Source: Crocinitomicaceae bacterium (GTDB lineage Bacteria; Bacteroidota; Bacteroidia; Flavobacteriales_D; Crocinitomicaceae). Taken from it: 64,000 bases of DNA. Below are positions 1 to 9,396 of this stretch, piece after piece; position 1 is the stretch's first letter; each line of letters opens with the position of its first letter. The notes below the pieces were generated by a model. The model ran no database searches, was not told where the DNA came from, and saw only the letters and a list, made by a program, of their open reading frames with translations. The stretch lies in NCBI GenBank assembly GCA_030830895.1, contig JAURMC010000014.1:1-64000 (forward strand), read 5' to 3'. A program made the translations under genes and the position numbers.

Positions 1-2804
1 CCGTTGGTGATTTCTTCTACCCGCTTTTCAGCGTATTGTTTTAAGGTATTTACTTTGAGTTCTTTGCCTTCGTTTTGCTTGAGGCATTCCAAGATGCTGT
101 AGGTGAAGGCGCCGTTTTTGATGGTTTCTCCATCAACTTCGATGGCTTCTAGTGCACTTTCTTGACCACCCGCAGCGGATATGATGACCGAACCGGTATT
201 GTTGAGTACGTTTACAAAAAGCTCGTTCATTTTCTTGAAGTTGCTTTTGTTCTCTTCTTCGAGCTTGATGATGACGCCCCGAGCAGCCAAAACCTGTGAG
301 CTGTCCATGTTTTTTTCCTTTTGTCGGAGCTCTTGCTTCAATATCTCCGTTTTGTCGTTTTCACCGCTGTTGCAGGCATCGAGTAATAGCAATTTTTGTC
401 TCGCCGGAATGCCGTCCAGTAAACTCTCCAGTGCTTCGTATTTTAAGCCTCTTGCTTTGGGGTTGTTAAAATCCACGTCGTGCATGGCCAGGTAGAAGTT
501 GAGGCTGTCGTCCAATAAACCGTGCGAACTGCACGAGATGATCACTTTGTCGTTGACGCCGGTTTTGTTCAAGTATTCTTTGAGTGCGAGGATGTTCTCT
601 TTGGTGACCTGCTGGTTGGTGAACAATAGGGTATCAATATTCTTATTTTGAGTAGCGAATGCTTTTGCTAGATCTCTAACGTCATTAACGCAGTATTTTA
701 ATGTATGCCCTTTTTCCTTGAATTCATTCACTCCGATTCCAATGTAATGGGTTTTGGCAACGACATTATTTTCTGGCGTATAATTCACATAGGTTGGGTA
801 CTTGAAATTCTCCAAACCGAGTTCGTTCATCACGGACACTTGGATTTTGTTTTCGCCAACGGATAACAGCACACTCACGGTGGTGTCCCACGCCTGTTTT
901 TTCAAATGCGCAATGGAGATGCCTGCTGAACCGTAAAGCGGTACTTCGTTGACAAACACGTTGAACCTGCGAAGGGGGTATTTTGGATCATTCGCTGATA
1001 CTCTGATATTGAGATTTCCTACTTTGTTTTCGAAGGCGATAGCATCAGCTCCAACAATCTCCGCATTCGGAACCGCAATCTCGCCTTTACCGAGTTTTTC
1101 TTTATCCAAACCCAAGCGATCAATGCGTTTTTCCCAGGATTGACGGTAATTGGCTACCAACTCCTGATCTGCTCCCCCAAAATATTTACCGATACTGTCC
1201 AACACAATATCTGGACGGTTATAGACCGGATCGAGCTGCTCGAAACCGATAACCTTTAAACTAGGAGTTACATAATGCAGCATCTTGCTCGCATCTTTGG
1301 AGCACATATAATATGGGGAGTTGGGGAGTGTAAAAATGTAATTTTTATAATCCAAAAATACCAATTTAAATTGATTTTGATCTTGAGCTCGGTCGCGAAT
1401 ATAAAAAGTTTTAAAATTGCAATTCAAAGCATAAATAACCTCATTCAAATTTACAATTCGTTGACTCCATATTTCTGGTGTAGTAATAGTATCAATTAGT
1501 TTTAAAGTATTTAAATCAAGCCTCAAAAGAAGTCCAATATTTGTGCTAATTTCTAATGTTTCCTGTTGCTTGTTTATTTCTAAATCGAGAGTATGGTATT
1601 GAGAATTACTTCTAAAGTATTCCCATATATCATGATACCCGGTTGATTTTTTACCTTCTCCCATTGGATAGATATTCAAATCCCCATCTAGAGAAATTGT
1701 ATAGAGCGTTTTATTATTGTATCGAAAATTGGTAATGTCATAAAAACGAGGAATTTTTTCAATCTCAATCAACCCCAATTCAAAATTGAAAAAATAAAGA
1801 CGATTTTTCTTTAGTTTACTAACTTTAAATGGTAATCTATAATTTCCAAGAAAACCACTTGTCAATTTCTTATTTGTTGTAAATAATAAACTATTTTCAC
1901 GAACGTAAAAATTTGGAAAATTGATGCTGAAATCATTGAGAGAATATTCTAATTCATTATGGGAAATAGTATTTAATTGAATCAACTCACTGTTAAAAAT
2001 CTCGTCAAAATATTTTATTCCTGTTTTTATATTTTCTCGAAACTGATTAGATGTTGGTTTATTTTTTAATGCCCCTCTTCGTAAGGATAAAATTTCTGCT
2101 TCAGAGGTGGAAATTATTGTATCACCATTTATGGATAAGTTCGTGAAACAAAAATTATAATCTTCTGGTAATGAAGAGTTATTTTTTTTAATAGTGGTAT
2201 TTATAAAATCATTGATTTTATGATTATGATGGCTTGGCTCGTTATGGGCTTCATCGAATAACTCAAAACAATTTGATTTTGGAGATTTTAAGTAATCAGA
2301 CTCTTTTTTTTGGTTAAGAACATTTCTTATAAAGTTTAAATTCGAATCATAGTAATGAATTGAATCCCAACACTCTATTCGTAAATTATTAAGCGTATCA
2401 AATGTCATATCGTTAAAATACCAAGGAATCAATGCTTCCGATGAAAATCGGGCAGTCTTTATTGCTTTTTCAACTTTTATATCAAACAATCCTAAGATAA
2501 AATTTAAGGAATCAAGTTGATAATTATATCCTAAAAAATACATTCTTTGTCCGTCGAAGATAACATCTACTCCAATATCACATGGTAAACTGTAAGTACG
2601 AATCATTTTGTATTCTGGAAGTTGATATACTTCTACTTTATCACTACCCCCATATGTAGCGAACAAATTAATTCCATTACTTTCAATTCCAGAATACCCA
2701 ATCTCTACTGATGGATACACCAACCTCAAACTATCCAGCGAAGATTGCGCAAAAGAAAGCGCTGAAAAAACAAGAAAAAAAAGGAAGAAAAGCTGTTTTT
2801 TCAT
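1..2804 (-). CDS. Caspase family (C14) protein with signal peptide, 3' end truncated by window edge
   Basis: Own minus-strand translation from ATG at 2804: MKKQLFFLFFLVFSALSFAQSSLDSLRL... Contains HYIGIGVNEFKEKGHTLKYCVNDVRDLAKAF, KVIISCSSHGLLDD (catalytic His) and KLLLLDACNSGE (catalytic Cys). Open at position 1, so absent from the ORF track. Confidence 0.85.
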   Translation of the reverse strand, partial: MKKQLFFLFFLVFSALSFAQSSLDSLRLVYPSVEIGYSGIESNGINLFATYGGSDKVEVYQLPEYKMIRTYSLPCDIGVDVIFDGQRMYFLGYNYQLDSLNFILGLFDIKVEKAIKTARFSSEALIPWYFNDMTFDTLNNLRIECWDSIHYYDSNLNFIRNVLNQKKESDYLKSPKSNCFELFDEAHNEPSHHNHKINDFINTTIKKNNSSLPEDYNFCFTNLSINGDTIISTSEAEILSLRRGALKNKPTSNQFRENIKTGIKYFDEIFNSELIQLNTISHNELEYSLNDFSINFPNFYVRENSLLFTTNKKLTSGFLGNYRLPFKVSKLKKNRLYFFNFELGLIEIEKIPRFYDITNFRYNNKTLYTISLDGDLNIYPMGEGKKSTGYHDIWEYFRSNSQYHTLDLEINKQQETLEISTNIGLLLRLDLNTLKLIDTITTPEIWSQRIVNLNEVIYALNCNFKTFYIRDRAQDQNQFKLVFLDYKNYIFTLPNSPYYMCSKDASKMLHYVTPSLKVIGFEQLDPVYNRPDIVLDSIGKYFGGADQELVANYRQSWEKRIDRLGLDKEKLGKGEIAVPNAEIVGADAIAFENKVGNLNIRVSANDPKYPLRRFNVFVNEVPLYGSAGISIAHLKKQAWDTTVSVLLSVGENKIQVSVMNELGLENFKYPTYVNYTPENNVVAKTHYIGIGVNEFKEKGHTLKYCVNDVRDLAKAFATQNKNIDTLLFTNQQVTKENILALKEYLNKTGVNDKVIISCSSHGLLDDSLNFYLAMHDVDFNNPKARGLKYEALESLLDGIPARQKLLLLDACNSGENDKTEILKQELRQKEKNMDSSQVLAARGVIIKLEEENKSNFKKMNELFVNVLNNTGSVIISAAGGQESALEAIEVDGETIKNGAFTYSILECLKQNEGKELKVNTLKQYAEKRVEEITN

Positions 2805-2824
2805 ACCCCGAAGTTAAGAAATCC

Positions 2825-5800
2825 CTACCTCACCAACACAAAACCAGCCCATTTCTCAGGGTCCGTAGGGTAACGGTTACGCATTTCTTTTTGGGCTTTC
2901 TCAAAGGAGATAACTGGATTAAGTGTTTTTGTGAGATCCGAGTAAAAAAGTGTCATGAGTTCCATGGTTTCTTTGTCAGGGACAGACCAAAGGGAAACGA
3001 TCATTTGCTCTACACCCGCGAATTTGAAGCCGCGTTTGAGACCAAAAGTTCCTTCGGAACCTTCGATTTTTCCAAGACCGGTTTCGCAAGCGGAGAGAAC
3101 AACGAGTTTGGTTTTTTTGAGGTTGAGTTGCGAGACTTCTAACGCAGTTAATATTCCATTTTGCTCTGCGCCGAGTTTAGAGAGCGTATCGCTGCCCGTC
3201 CATGCCCAATTACCTCCGGCAAGTATGAGTCCGCTGCGTACCATGGGGTTCGTGCTGTACCGATAACTGTAGCGAAGCGAATTTTTACTAATGGAGGTAT
3301 CGCTGAAATCGTATTCCGGGAAAGCATAGCCATGCGTTGCTAAGTGCAGAATTCCCTTGGCTTCCTTACCTTCAAGTTTCGTGATGTTTTCTTCAATGGC
3401 TTCGTTGTTTTCAATCAGTTTGGTTTGCCAAGTTGCTGCCATAACCTGCTGATTAATCTGCTCTACTTCCGTTTTGGTTGCTTCTAGGTAATTCAACTTG
3501 CCTGAAGCAGTAGCACTGCTGCGACTCGCGTTCTTGTCCTTTTTATTCTTTTTAGGTGTAGTTGTTGAACCAGGCAAGTAATCGTAGTTTACTCCACCGA
3601 CCATCGCCATGGTGTTACCGATTGGCTCCTTTGCTTTTTGCTTAATACCCATCGCCAAATAACGCGTTGACGTGAGCTGGTGCATGGTATAGCGATCCAT
3701 CAAATACTCTGCATTCTGTTCGGTGGATGCCAGTTCGTTTTGTATAATAACACCACGCTTGTCTGTTTTGGCCGTGAAGATTTCATCTCCCTTTCCTTTG
3801 GGTGCATAAATGGCATGAAAAGGCACATTATACAATTCTCCCGTTGGGGCATAATAAATCGTTTTTACATCTTTCAATGCTGCTTCCATAGGCTGCCAAA
3901 CAAGCGGATAATACGCACTGTAACCCATTTTGGGTGTGATGGCCTGAAGTTCCTTTTCCTTACACAGTTTGACCAGCGTCGGATTTTTATCTCCTTTTTT
4001 TAGTACCAAGGCATTGTAATAAAACACGGAATCATAGTCATTTTTAAAACGTACAAACTCAATAGCCGCCTCGCCTTTATCTAGGTTTTGCTGCACCTGA
4101 CCCCATGTAATGGAAAGGTTTTTCTTTTGCTGCGCATATTCTGGCCAGCTTAATGTTAAGCGCTTATCTAACGAATCTGCTTCTTTGCGCAGTTTTTCCA
4201 GTTTTTCTTTTTCGGCAGAGCCATCTGATTCCATTTTTGCCAAAAGACGCCTTCGGTACGCCAATTCTTCTCGAAGTTCATCCACCTCTCTGTAATAATT
4301 TTCACTGGAAATCTTGGCCTCGAGCATTTTACTCTTTGTAATCAGAGCTGCATTGTAGTTCAAGCCCACAGCTTCTGGTACTTTTTCATATGCCTCATTG
4401 GCAAACCATGACAAATTATCAAAAAACGAACTCTCCTTTTTCCAATAGGCTTCTTTTTGATTGTCGTTAAGCCATTCGAAGTTGTTGGCGATTTCTGATG
4501 CTTTCTTTTTAAAGTTCTTACTTAAAATTTCAAACGCTTGTTGCTCACGATTGGTTTTCATAAGTAAATACGCATAGCTGTTTTCAATGAATGAATAATC
4601 CGGATGCTCCACGCCTAAGGCTTTCTTTTTAATTTCCAAGGCTTGTTTTATATAGGGCTCTGCGGCTTTGTAATCACCAATATTCTTATACAACATCCCA
4701 AGGTTATTTATACTCGTAGCATAATCCGGATGCTCCTCGCCTAAGGCTTTCTTTTTGATCTCTAATGCTTGTTTGTAATAAGGCTCAGCTGTTTTGTAAT
4801 CGCCCATTTTATAATACAAAAGCCCAAGGTTGTTTAAACTCTTAGCATAATCCGGATGCTCCTCGCCTAAGGCTTTCTTTTCAATTTCCAAGGCTTGTTT
4901 TATATAGGGCTCTGCGGCTTTGTAATCACCAATATTCTTATACAATAGACCAAGGTTGTTTAAGCTAGATGCATAACTCGAATGCTCCTCGCCTAAGACT
5001 TTCTTTATGATCTCTAATGCTTGTTTGTAATACGGTTCTGCGGCTTTGTAATCGCCTATATCAGAATACAAAGTCCCAAGGTTATTTAAACTCGAGGCAT
5101 AAGCCGGATGCTCCTCTCCTAAGGTTTTCTTTCTGATTTCCAAGGCTTGTTTAATAAAGGGTTCAGCGGCCTTGCAATCACCCATATCAGCATACAAATC
5201 CCCAAGGTTGTTTAAGCTAGTTGCATAATCCGGATGCTCCACGCCTAAGGCTTTCTTTCTGATTTCCAAGGCTTGTTTGTAATACGGCTCTGCGGCTTTG
5301 TAATCGCCTATATTAGAATACAAATTCCCAAGGTTATTTAAACTCGAGGCATAATCCGGATGCTCCACGCCTAACGCTTTCTTTCTGATTTCCAAGGCTT
5401 GTTTAATAAAGGGTTCAGCGGCTTTGTAATCGCACATATCAGAATACAACACCCCAAGGTTGTTAAGAGTTTGCGCATAATCCAGATGCTCTTCGCCTAA
5501 GGCTTTCTTTCTGATTTCCAAGGCTTGTTTGTAATACAGCTCTGAGGTCTTGCAATCACCCATAGTTTTATACAATAGACCAAGGTTGTTTAAGCTAGTT
5601 GCATAACTCGAATGCTCCTCGCCTAAGGCTTTCTTTCTAATTTCCAAGGCTTGTTTGTAATATGACTCTGCGGCTTTGTAATCACCTATTTTATAATACA
5701 AATTCCCTAGAATACTCAAACTCATTGCATAATCTGGATGCTCCTCGCCTAAGGCTTTCTTTTTGATCTCTAATGCTTGTTTGTAATAAGGCTCAGCTGT

Positions 5801-6301
5801 TTTGTAATCGCCCATTTTATAATACAAAAGCCCAAGGTTGTTTAAACTCGTAGCATAATCCGGATGCTCCTCGCCTAAGGCTTTCTTTTTGAATTCCAAG
5901 GCTTGTTTGTAATACGACTCCGCGGCTTTGTAATCACCCATTTTATAATACAAACTCCCTAGGGCATTTAAACTCGAAGCATATCCCGGATGCCTAGGAT
6001 GGTAATTTTCAAACAATTCCACAGACTTGTTCCAATAGAAAATAGTGGAGTCTGTATTACCCCATGTTTCATGAGTATTGCCCAAATAGCGCATACTCAC
6101 CGCATACCGCAAACTGGTATCTGTTTCATTTTGCAATGCCCAGGCATTCATTTGCTTGGCAACAAGCAGGGCGCCTTCATGATTCTCTGCTTTTCGTAAA
6201 CTGTCGTATTGAGTTTTTAGTTGGTCGTAGGTATCCTTTTGGGCGTTTACTCCAGACAACAAACTCAAAAAAGCAACAAAAATGAATACTTGTTTAATCA
6301 T
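2825..6301 (-). CDS. TPR-CHAT protease, exported
   Basis: Likely start MIKQVFIFVAFLSLLSGVNAQ (signal peptide) at 6301, not 6316. About 11 near-identical 42-aa TPR units, then a CHAT domain with ILHLATHGYAF (His) and VVLSACETGLGK (Cys), ending WAGFVLVR. Confidence 0.93.
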   Translation of the reverse strand: MIKQVFIFVAFLSLLSGVNAQKDTYDQLKTQYDSLRKAENHEGALLVAKQMNAWALQNETDTSLRYAVSMRYLGNTHETWGNTDSTIFYWNKSVELFENYHPRHPGYASSLNALGSLYYKMGDYKAAESYYKQALEFKKKALGEEHPDYATSLNNLGLLYYKMGDYKTAEPYYKQALEIKKKALGEEHPDYAMSLSILGNLYYKIGDYKAAESYYKQALEIRKKALGEEHSSYATSLNNLGLLYKTMGDCKTSELYYKQALEIRKKALGEEHLDYAQTLNNLGVLYSDMCDYKAAEPFIKQALEIRKKALGVEHPDYASSLNNLGNLYSNIGDYKAAEPYYKQALEIRKKALGVEHPDYATSLNNLGDLYADMGDCKAAEPFIKQALEIRKKTLGEEHPAYASSLNNLGTLYSDIGDYKAAEPYYKQALEIIKKVLGEEHSSYASSLNNLGLLYKNIGDYKAAEPYIKQALEIEKKALGEEHPDYAKSLNNLGLLYYKMGDYKTAEPYYKQALEIKKKALGEEHPDYATSINNLGMLYKNIGDYKAAEPYIKQALEIKKKALGVEHPDYSFIENSYAYLLMKTNREQQAFEILSKNFKKKASEIANNFEWLNDNQKEAYWKKESSFFDNLSWFANEAYEKVPEAVGLNYNAALITKSKMLEAKISSENYYREVDELREELAYRRRLLAKMESDGSAEKEKLEKLRKEADSLDKRLTLSWPEYAQQKKNLSITWGQVQQNLDKGEAAIEFVRFKNDYDSVFYYNALVLKKGDKNPTLVKLCKEKELQAITPKMGYSAYYPLVWQPMEAALKDVKTIYYAPTGELYNVPFHAIYAPKGKGDEIFTAKTDKRGVIIQNELASTEQNAEYLMDRYTMHQLTSTRYLAMGIKQKAKEPIGNTMAMVGGVNYDYLPGSTTTPKKNKKDKNASRSSATASGKLNYLEATKTEVEQINQQVMAATWQTKLIENNEAIEENITKLEGKEAKGILHLATHGYAFPEYDFSDTSISKNSLRYSYRYSTNPMVRSGLILAGGNWAWTGSDTLSKLGAEQNGILTALEVSQLNLKKTKLVVLSACETGLGKIEGSEGTFGLKRGFKFAGVEQMIVSLWSVPDKETMELMTLFYSDLTKTLNPVISFEKAQKEMRNRYPTDPEKWAGFVLVR
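4600..5980 (-). repeat. Tandem 126-bp (42-aa) TPR repeat array inside the TPR-CHAT gene, about 11 units
   Basis: Unit LGLLYYKMGDYKTAEPYYKQALEIKKKALGEEHPDYATSLNN repeats in frame; the segments starting at 4741 and 5749 are almost identical and exactly 1008 bp (8 x 126) apart. Confidence 0.93.
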
Positions 6302-6344
6302 ACCATAAAAGTACAAATTCCCAATGTTCTATGGAAGGAGAGGC

Positions 6345-7460
6345 TTACCGGTTCTTATTCTTCCAAAACCCGAAGTTTTTGCTGTAGGTAAAGGATAGCA
6401 TGTGCGGTTGGTATGGTCCAATGCTGCGGTCCAATACCCCAATGTTGTAGCCGTAACTAATGCCAATGGATGAGGTTGAACGCTCAATATCCATGTACTC
6501 ATAATACTTACCTCGGCCTTTACGAATCACTGAATATGGAAAACGAAATGAAACCTCCGGACGAACAATTAGATTTGGTGTAGTTGTTGGCTGTTGCGCA
6601 ACCAATAGATTTGCTCCTAAGGCCACATAATAGAATTCACTTGCCGCATGAAGCTTTGGAACGAAATTCAATGCGCCTTGGTTGAACACCACTTCACTTC
6701 CCAAAGACCAGCGTGCTGCGCTCACTTCATTAAAATGCCGTAATCCAACCCCTAAATCCAATACCGCTCGGTTAAAATTGGTAGCCAACGACGCATTCAC
6801 TTGAACGTGTTTCAACTGGTTGTGGTTTCTAAAGGTCAGGTCAAAAAACTTTGGCCCACCAAACGTAGTTACCGAATTCCATCCGTTTCTAACATGGATG
6901 AAATGCGCCACCGCCACCCGAGAATACTCATCGCTTAGGATGTTCCTGCGGTGCCCTGAACTATTTAACAATTGAGATACCACCAGCATAGCACGGTAAT
7001 GACCATAACTGCAATTTTCCCCCGACGGAGCACTTAAATTCCCAAATAATGCCATTCTAAAACCCATTGCTTGATGCCCCTCATATCCTAATAACCCGGA
7101 AGGAACCGTATGAATCAAGGCGCTAAGCCAGAGGCGAAAGGAAGGCATCAGCATCGGAGCATCCTTTCTGCTCAAGGTGGTGTAATATTCGTCCCACCGT
7201 GGGTGCTTATCAAAATATGGCTTCATGACCAAGGAGGTGAACTTAGCGCCGTCCTGACGCGCTAAATTCATGAGTAAAATCGCCCGTTTATCCACACGGC
7301 CCATGTAAACCGAAAAGCGGGCGGTATTTGCGCGTTCAAACTGCCAAAACCCCCAATCTTTTCTGAGTTTCCATAAATCTGCATTGATGAGCTGGGCACG
7401 TACGGCTGAATCGAAGCCAAGCATCAAAACAAACAATAAGATTAACCGAATCAGAGCCAT
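6345..7460 (-). CDS. CAP (SCP/PR-1-like) domain protein with signal peptide and C-terminal beta-rich region
   Basis: Likely start MALIRLILLFVLMLGFDSAVRAQ at 7460. MNLARQDGAKF, GENCSYGH and SSGHRRNILSDEYSRVAVAHF match CAP motifs. C-terminal ~150 aa alternates like an outer-membrane barrel. Confidence 0.72.
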   Translation of the reverse strand: MALIRLILLFVLMLGFDSAVRAQLINADLWKLRKDWGFWQFERANTARFSVYMGRVDKRAILLMNLARQDGAKFTSLVMKPYFDKHPRWDEYYTTLSRKDAPMLMPSFRLWLSALIHTVPSGLLGYEGHQAMGFRMALFGNLSAPSGENCSYGHYRAMLVVSQLLNSSGHRRNILSDEYSRVAVAHFIHVRNGWNSVTTFGGPKFFDLTFRNHNQLKHVQVNASLATNFNRAVLDLGVGLRHFNEVSAARWSLGSEVVFNQGALNFVPKLHAASEFYYVALGANLLVAQQPTTTPNLIVRPEVSFRFPYSVIRKGRGKYYEYMDIERSTSSIGISYGYNIGVLDRSIGPYQPHMLSFTYSKNFGFWKNKNR

Positions 7461-7574
7461 GTCGGTGTTTTTTTTCAGTTGAAACAACTTGAAAATTGCT
7501 TGAAAAACGCGCATGATGAGTGTTGCCATAGGTATTATTTGGTGCTAAACTAATTATTTTTCCATAACCACCCA

Positions 7575-9389
7575 CTAGAACGTAATGTTAATACCGAAAT
7601 AATACCCCGGACGGTATTTTTTCTCAACAAGTGGTGTACCGTTAATGGTTTTAAAAGAATCCGAATCTAAATAATCCGATTCACTTCCTTCCAACATATC
7701 ACCAATGCGAACCTTATCATTCAAAAGCTGCATTCTGGTAAAAGACAATCCTGCGCTTAAACCCAGGTATGGAAAGGCTTTAAAGCGTAGGCCACCACCC
7801 AATAGAAAATGAATTTCTCGATCGTTCCAAAAATCCACCGCAGCGCCTAGATTAACCGTAGGCGTAATCGTTTTGTTGCCAAAAAACTGAAAATCCATTT
7901 GAGAACCAATGCACGGAAGTATTGACGAGGAAGTGGTGCCATTCAATTGCACCGAATCCATCGTTGCATTCGATGATAGGCTATACTGGTAGCGCGGCCC
8001 AAAAGCCCCTACAGCATAAAATCCCGATGTCCAACCAACGTTAAACCCGCCGTTTACAGGCAATTCAACCATCCTGCGCTGGTGAGGCTTGTTTTCTAGC
8101 TCGTATGAATCATAGGTTTTAGCAAATTCTTTTTCCCAGGAGGTAGATAAGTCTTCTTCATACGTAGGGGCAACACTGACATAGTCAACTACTCCATTCG
8201 TATCGTAAAATACCCAGTCTTTTATTGCCTCGTCTACTAATGGTTTTTCTTCTCTCCAGTCCGAAGTTTTAGCATTTTCGCCAGTAACATTATTCCAAAG
8301 AGCAAATAAATTCCGTGGGGGCGTACCATCATACAGGCCTTCCGCTGCCACCACCGGCTGACAACCTACACATTTTTCGTTCACTAATTCCCCTTTAGGT
8401 GTCCAATATCGGTTTGGCCAATAGTATCGAACAAAGGTTGGTTCTCCATAACTACCTGACTGCCCTTCATTTTTCGGTTTCAAGTCATTTCTGTTGTAAA
8501 AATTCAACACAAAGCGTTTACCGAATAACACTTCATTCTTAGCTAACTCTTCCCCATCTGTAAGCGCAGAAAACTGTTGCGATTTACCCATCTGAAACTT
8601 CACTTGCTGGCTGAAGCTCACATTTTTGACTTGGTCAATAAGGTGTTGAATGGCTTCTTTGGTATAAGACCCTTCAACCGCAACTAATTCCCCTTTAAAT
8701 TGCTTTACTTTCTCCTCAAGATCTGACATATTTGATTTATAACGGTCATCGTTTACCCCTGCCTTTAGGTAATGTAGTTTCATACTCGGAAAATACTCAG
8801 TCAGCAGTTGTTCTGGGTTAAAATACTCCTTTTTACATGCTTCAAGTTCCTTTAACACTTCTTCTTTTATAGCAGCTAAGTTTTCTGATTCAAGCCGTTC
8901 AATCGCCGCTTGAAATCTCTTGTATCGCGCATTGAAATTATTAATTTGCACCGTCACTAACTGAGCATCTTTTCTGTACAAATTAAACTCTGCTTGATTG
9001 CTAGCCTCAACGGCTTCGGTTTCACCACGCGTAGCACCTCCCAACAAACCCATTTCCAATCCGGAAAGCAGGGGTAGACCACCTGAAAGCAGGTTTACGA
9101 TTCCGGCCACACCAGACGAACCTCCCGTTTCTACCACATTATCCTCCTGTTGTATGTCCACGTAATAGAGGAAGGGATTGTAATTAACCACTTCTACCTG
9201 TACGATGTCCGTTTCTTTTAGTTTGGGCAGACGCTTGTTAAGCGGTACCTTCTCGGTTTTGCCTTCGACCATCTTAACTTGAAAAAAGCTCCATGTATCA
9301 TTGGCTTTATCGTAAGATATGTGGAAGGTACGTTGTGCGCTTGCTTGAATGGCTACACATGCCATTAAAAATAAAACAACTGATTTCAT
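7575..9389 (-). CDS. Hypothetical exported protein with C-terminal outer-membrane barrel-like domain
   Basis: Signal peptide MKSVVLFLMACVAIQASAQ; coiled middle region; C-terminus GGGLRFKAFPYLGLSAGLSF...YRPGYYFGINITF ends in Phe. Confidence 0.7.
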   Translation of the reverse strand: MKSVVLFLMACVAIQASAQRTFHISYDKANDTWSFFQVKMVEGKTEKVPLNKRLPKLKETDIVQVEVVNYNPFLYYVDIQQEDNVVETGGSSGVAGIVNLLSGGLPLLSGLEMGLLGGATRGETEAVEASNQAEFNLYRKDAQLVTVQINNFNARYKRFQAAIERLESENLAAIKEEVLKELEACKKEYFNPEQLLTEYFPSMKLHYLKAGVNDDRYKSNMSDLEEKVKQFKGELVAVEGSYTKEAIQHLIDQVKNVSFSQQVKFQMGKSQQFSALTDGEELAKNEVLFGKRFVLNFYNRNDLKPKNEGQSGSYGEPTFVRYYWPNRYWTPKGELVNEKCVGCQPVVAAEGLYDGTPPRNLFALWNNVTGENAKTSDWREEKPLVDEAIKDWVFYDTNGVVDYVSVAPTYEEDLSTSWEKEFAKTYDSYELENKPHQRRMVELPVNGGFNVGWTSGFYAVGAFGPRYQYSLSSNATMDSVQLNGTTSSSILPCIGSQMDFQFFGNKTITPTVNLGAAVDFWNDREIHFLLGGGLRFKAFPYLGLSAGLSFTRMQLLNDKVRIGDMLEGSESDYLDSDSFKTINGTPLVEKKYRPGYYFGINITF

Positions 9390-9396
9390 AACGAAA

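Noticed and set aside
181-495. Plus-strand ORF of 104 aa, with others at 949-1143 and 1275-1499
   Set aside because: Antisense to the minus-strand caspase gene that runs off the left edge.
2711-3142. Plus-strand 143-aa ORF
   Set aside because: Antisense to the conserved CHAT domain and caspase start; no signal or motif of its own.
4600-5980. Regular repeats that could suggest a CRISPR array
   Set aside because: In-frame 126-bp protein-coding TPR repeats with no unique spacers.
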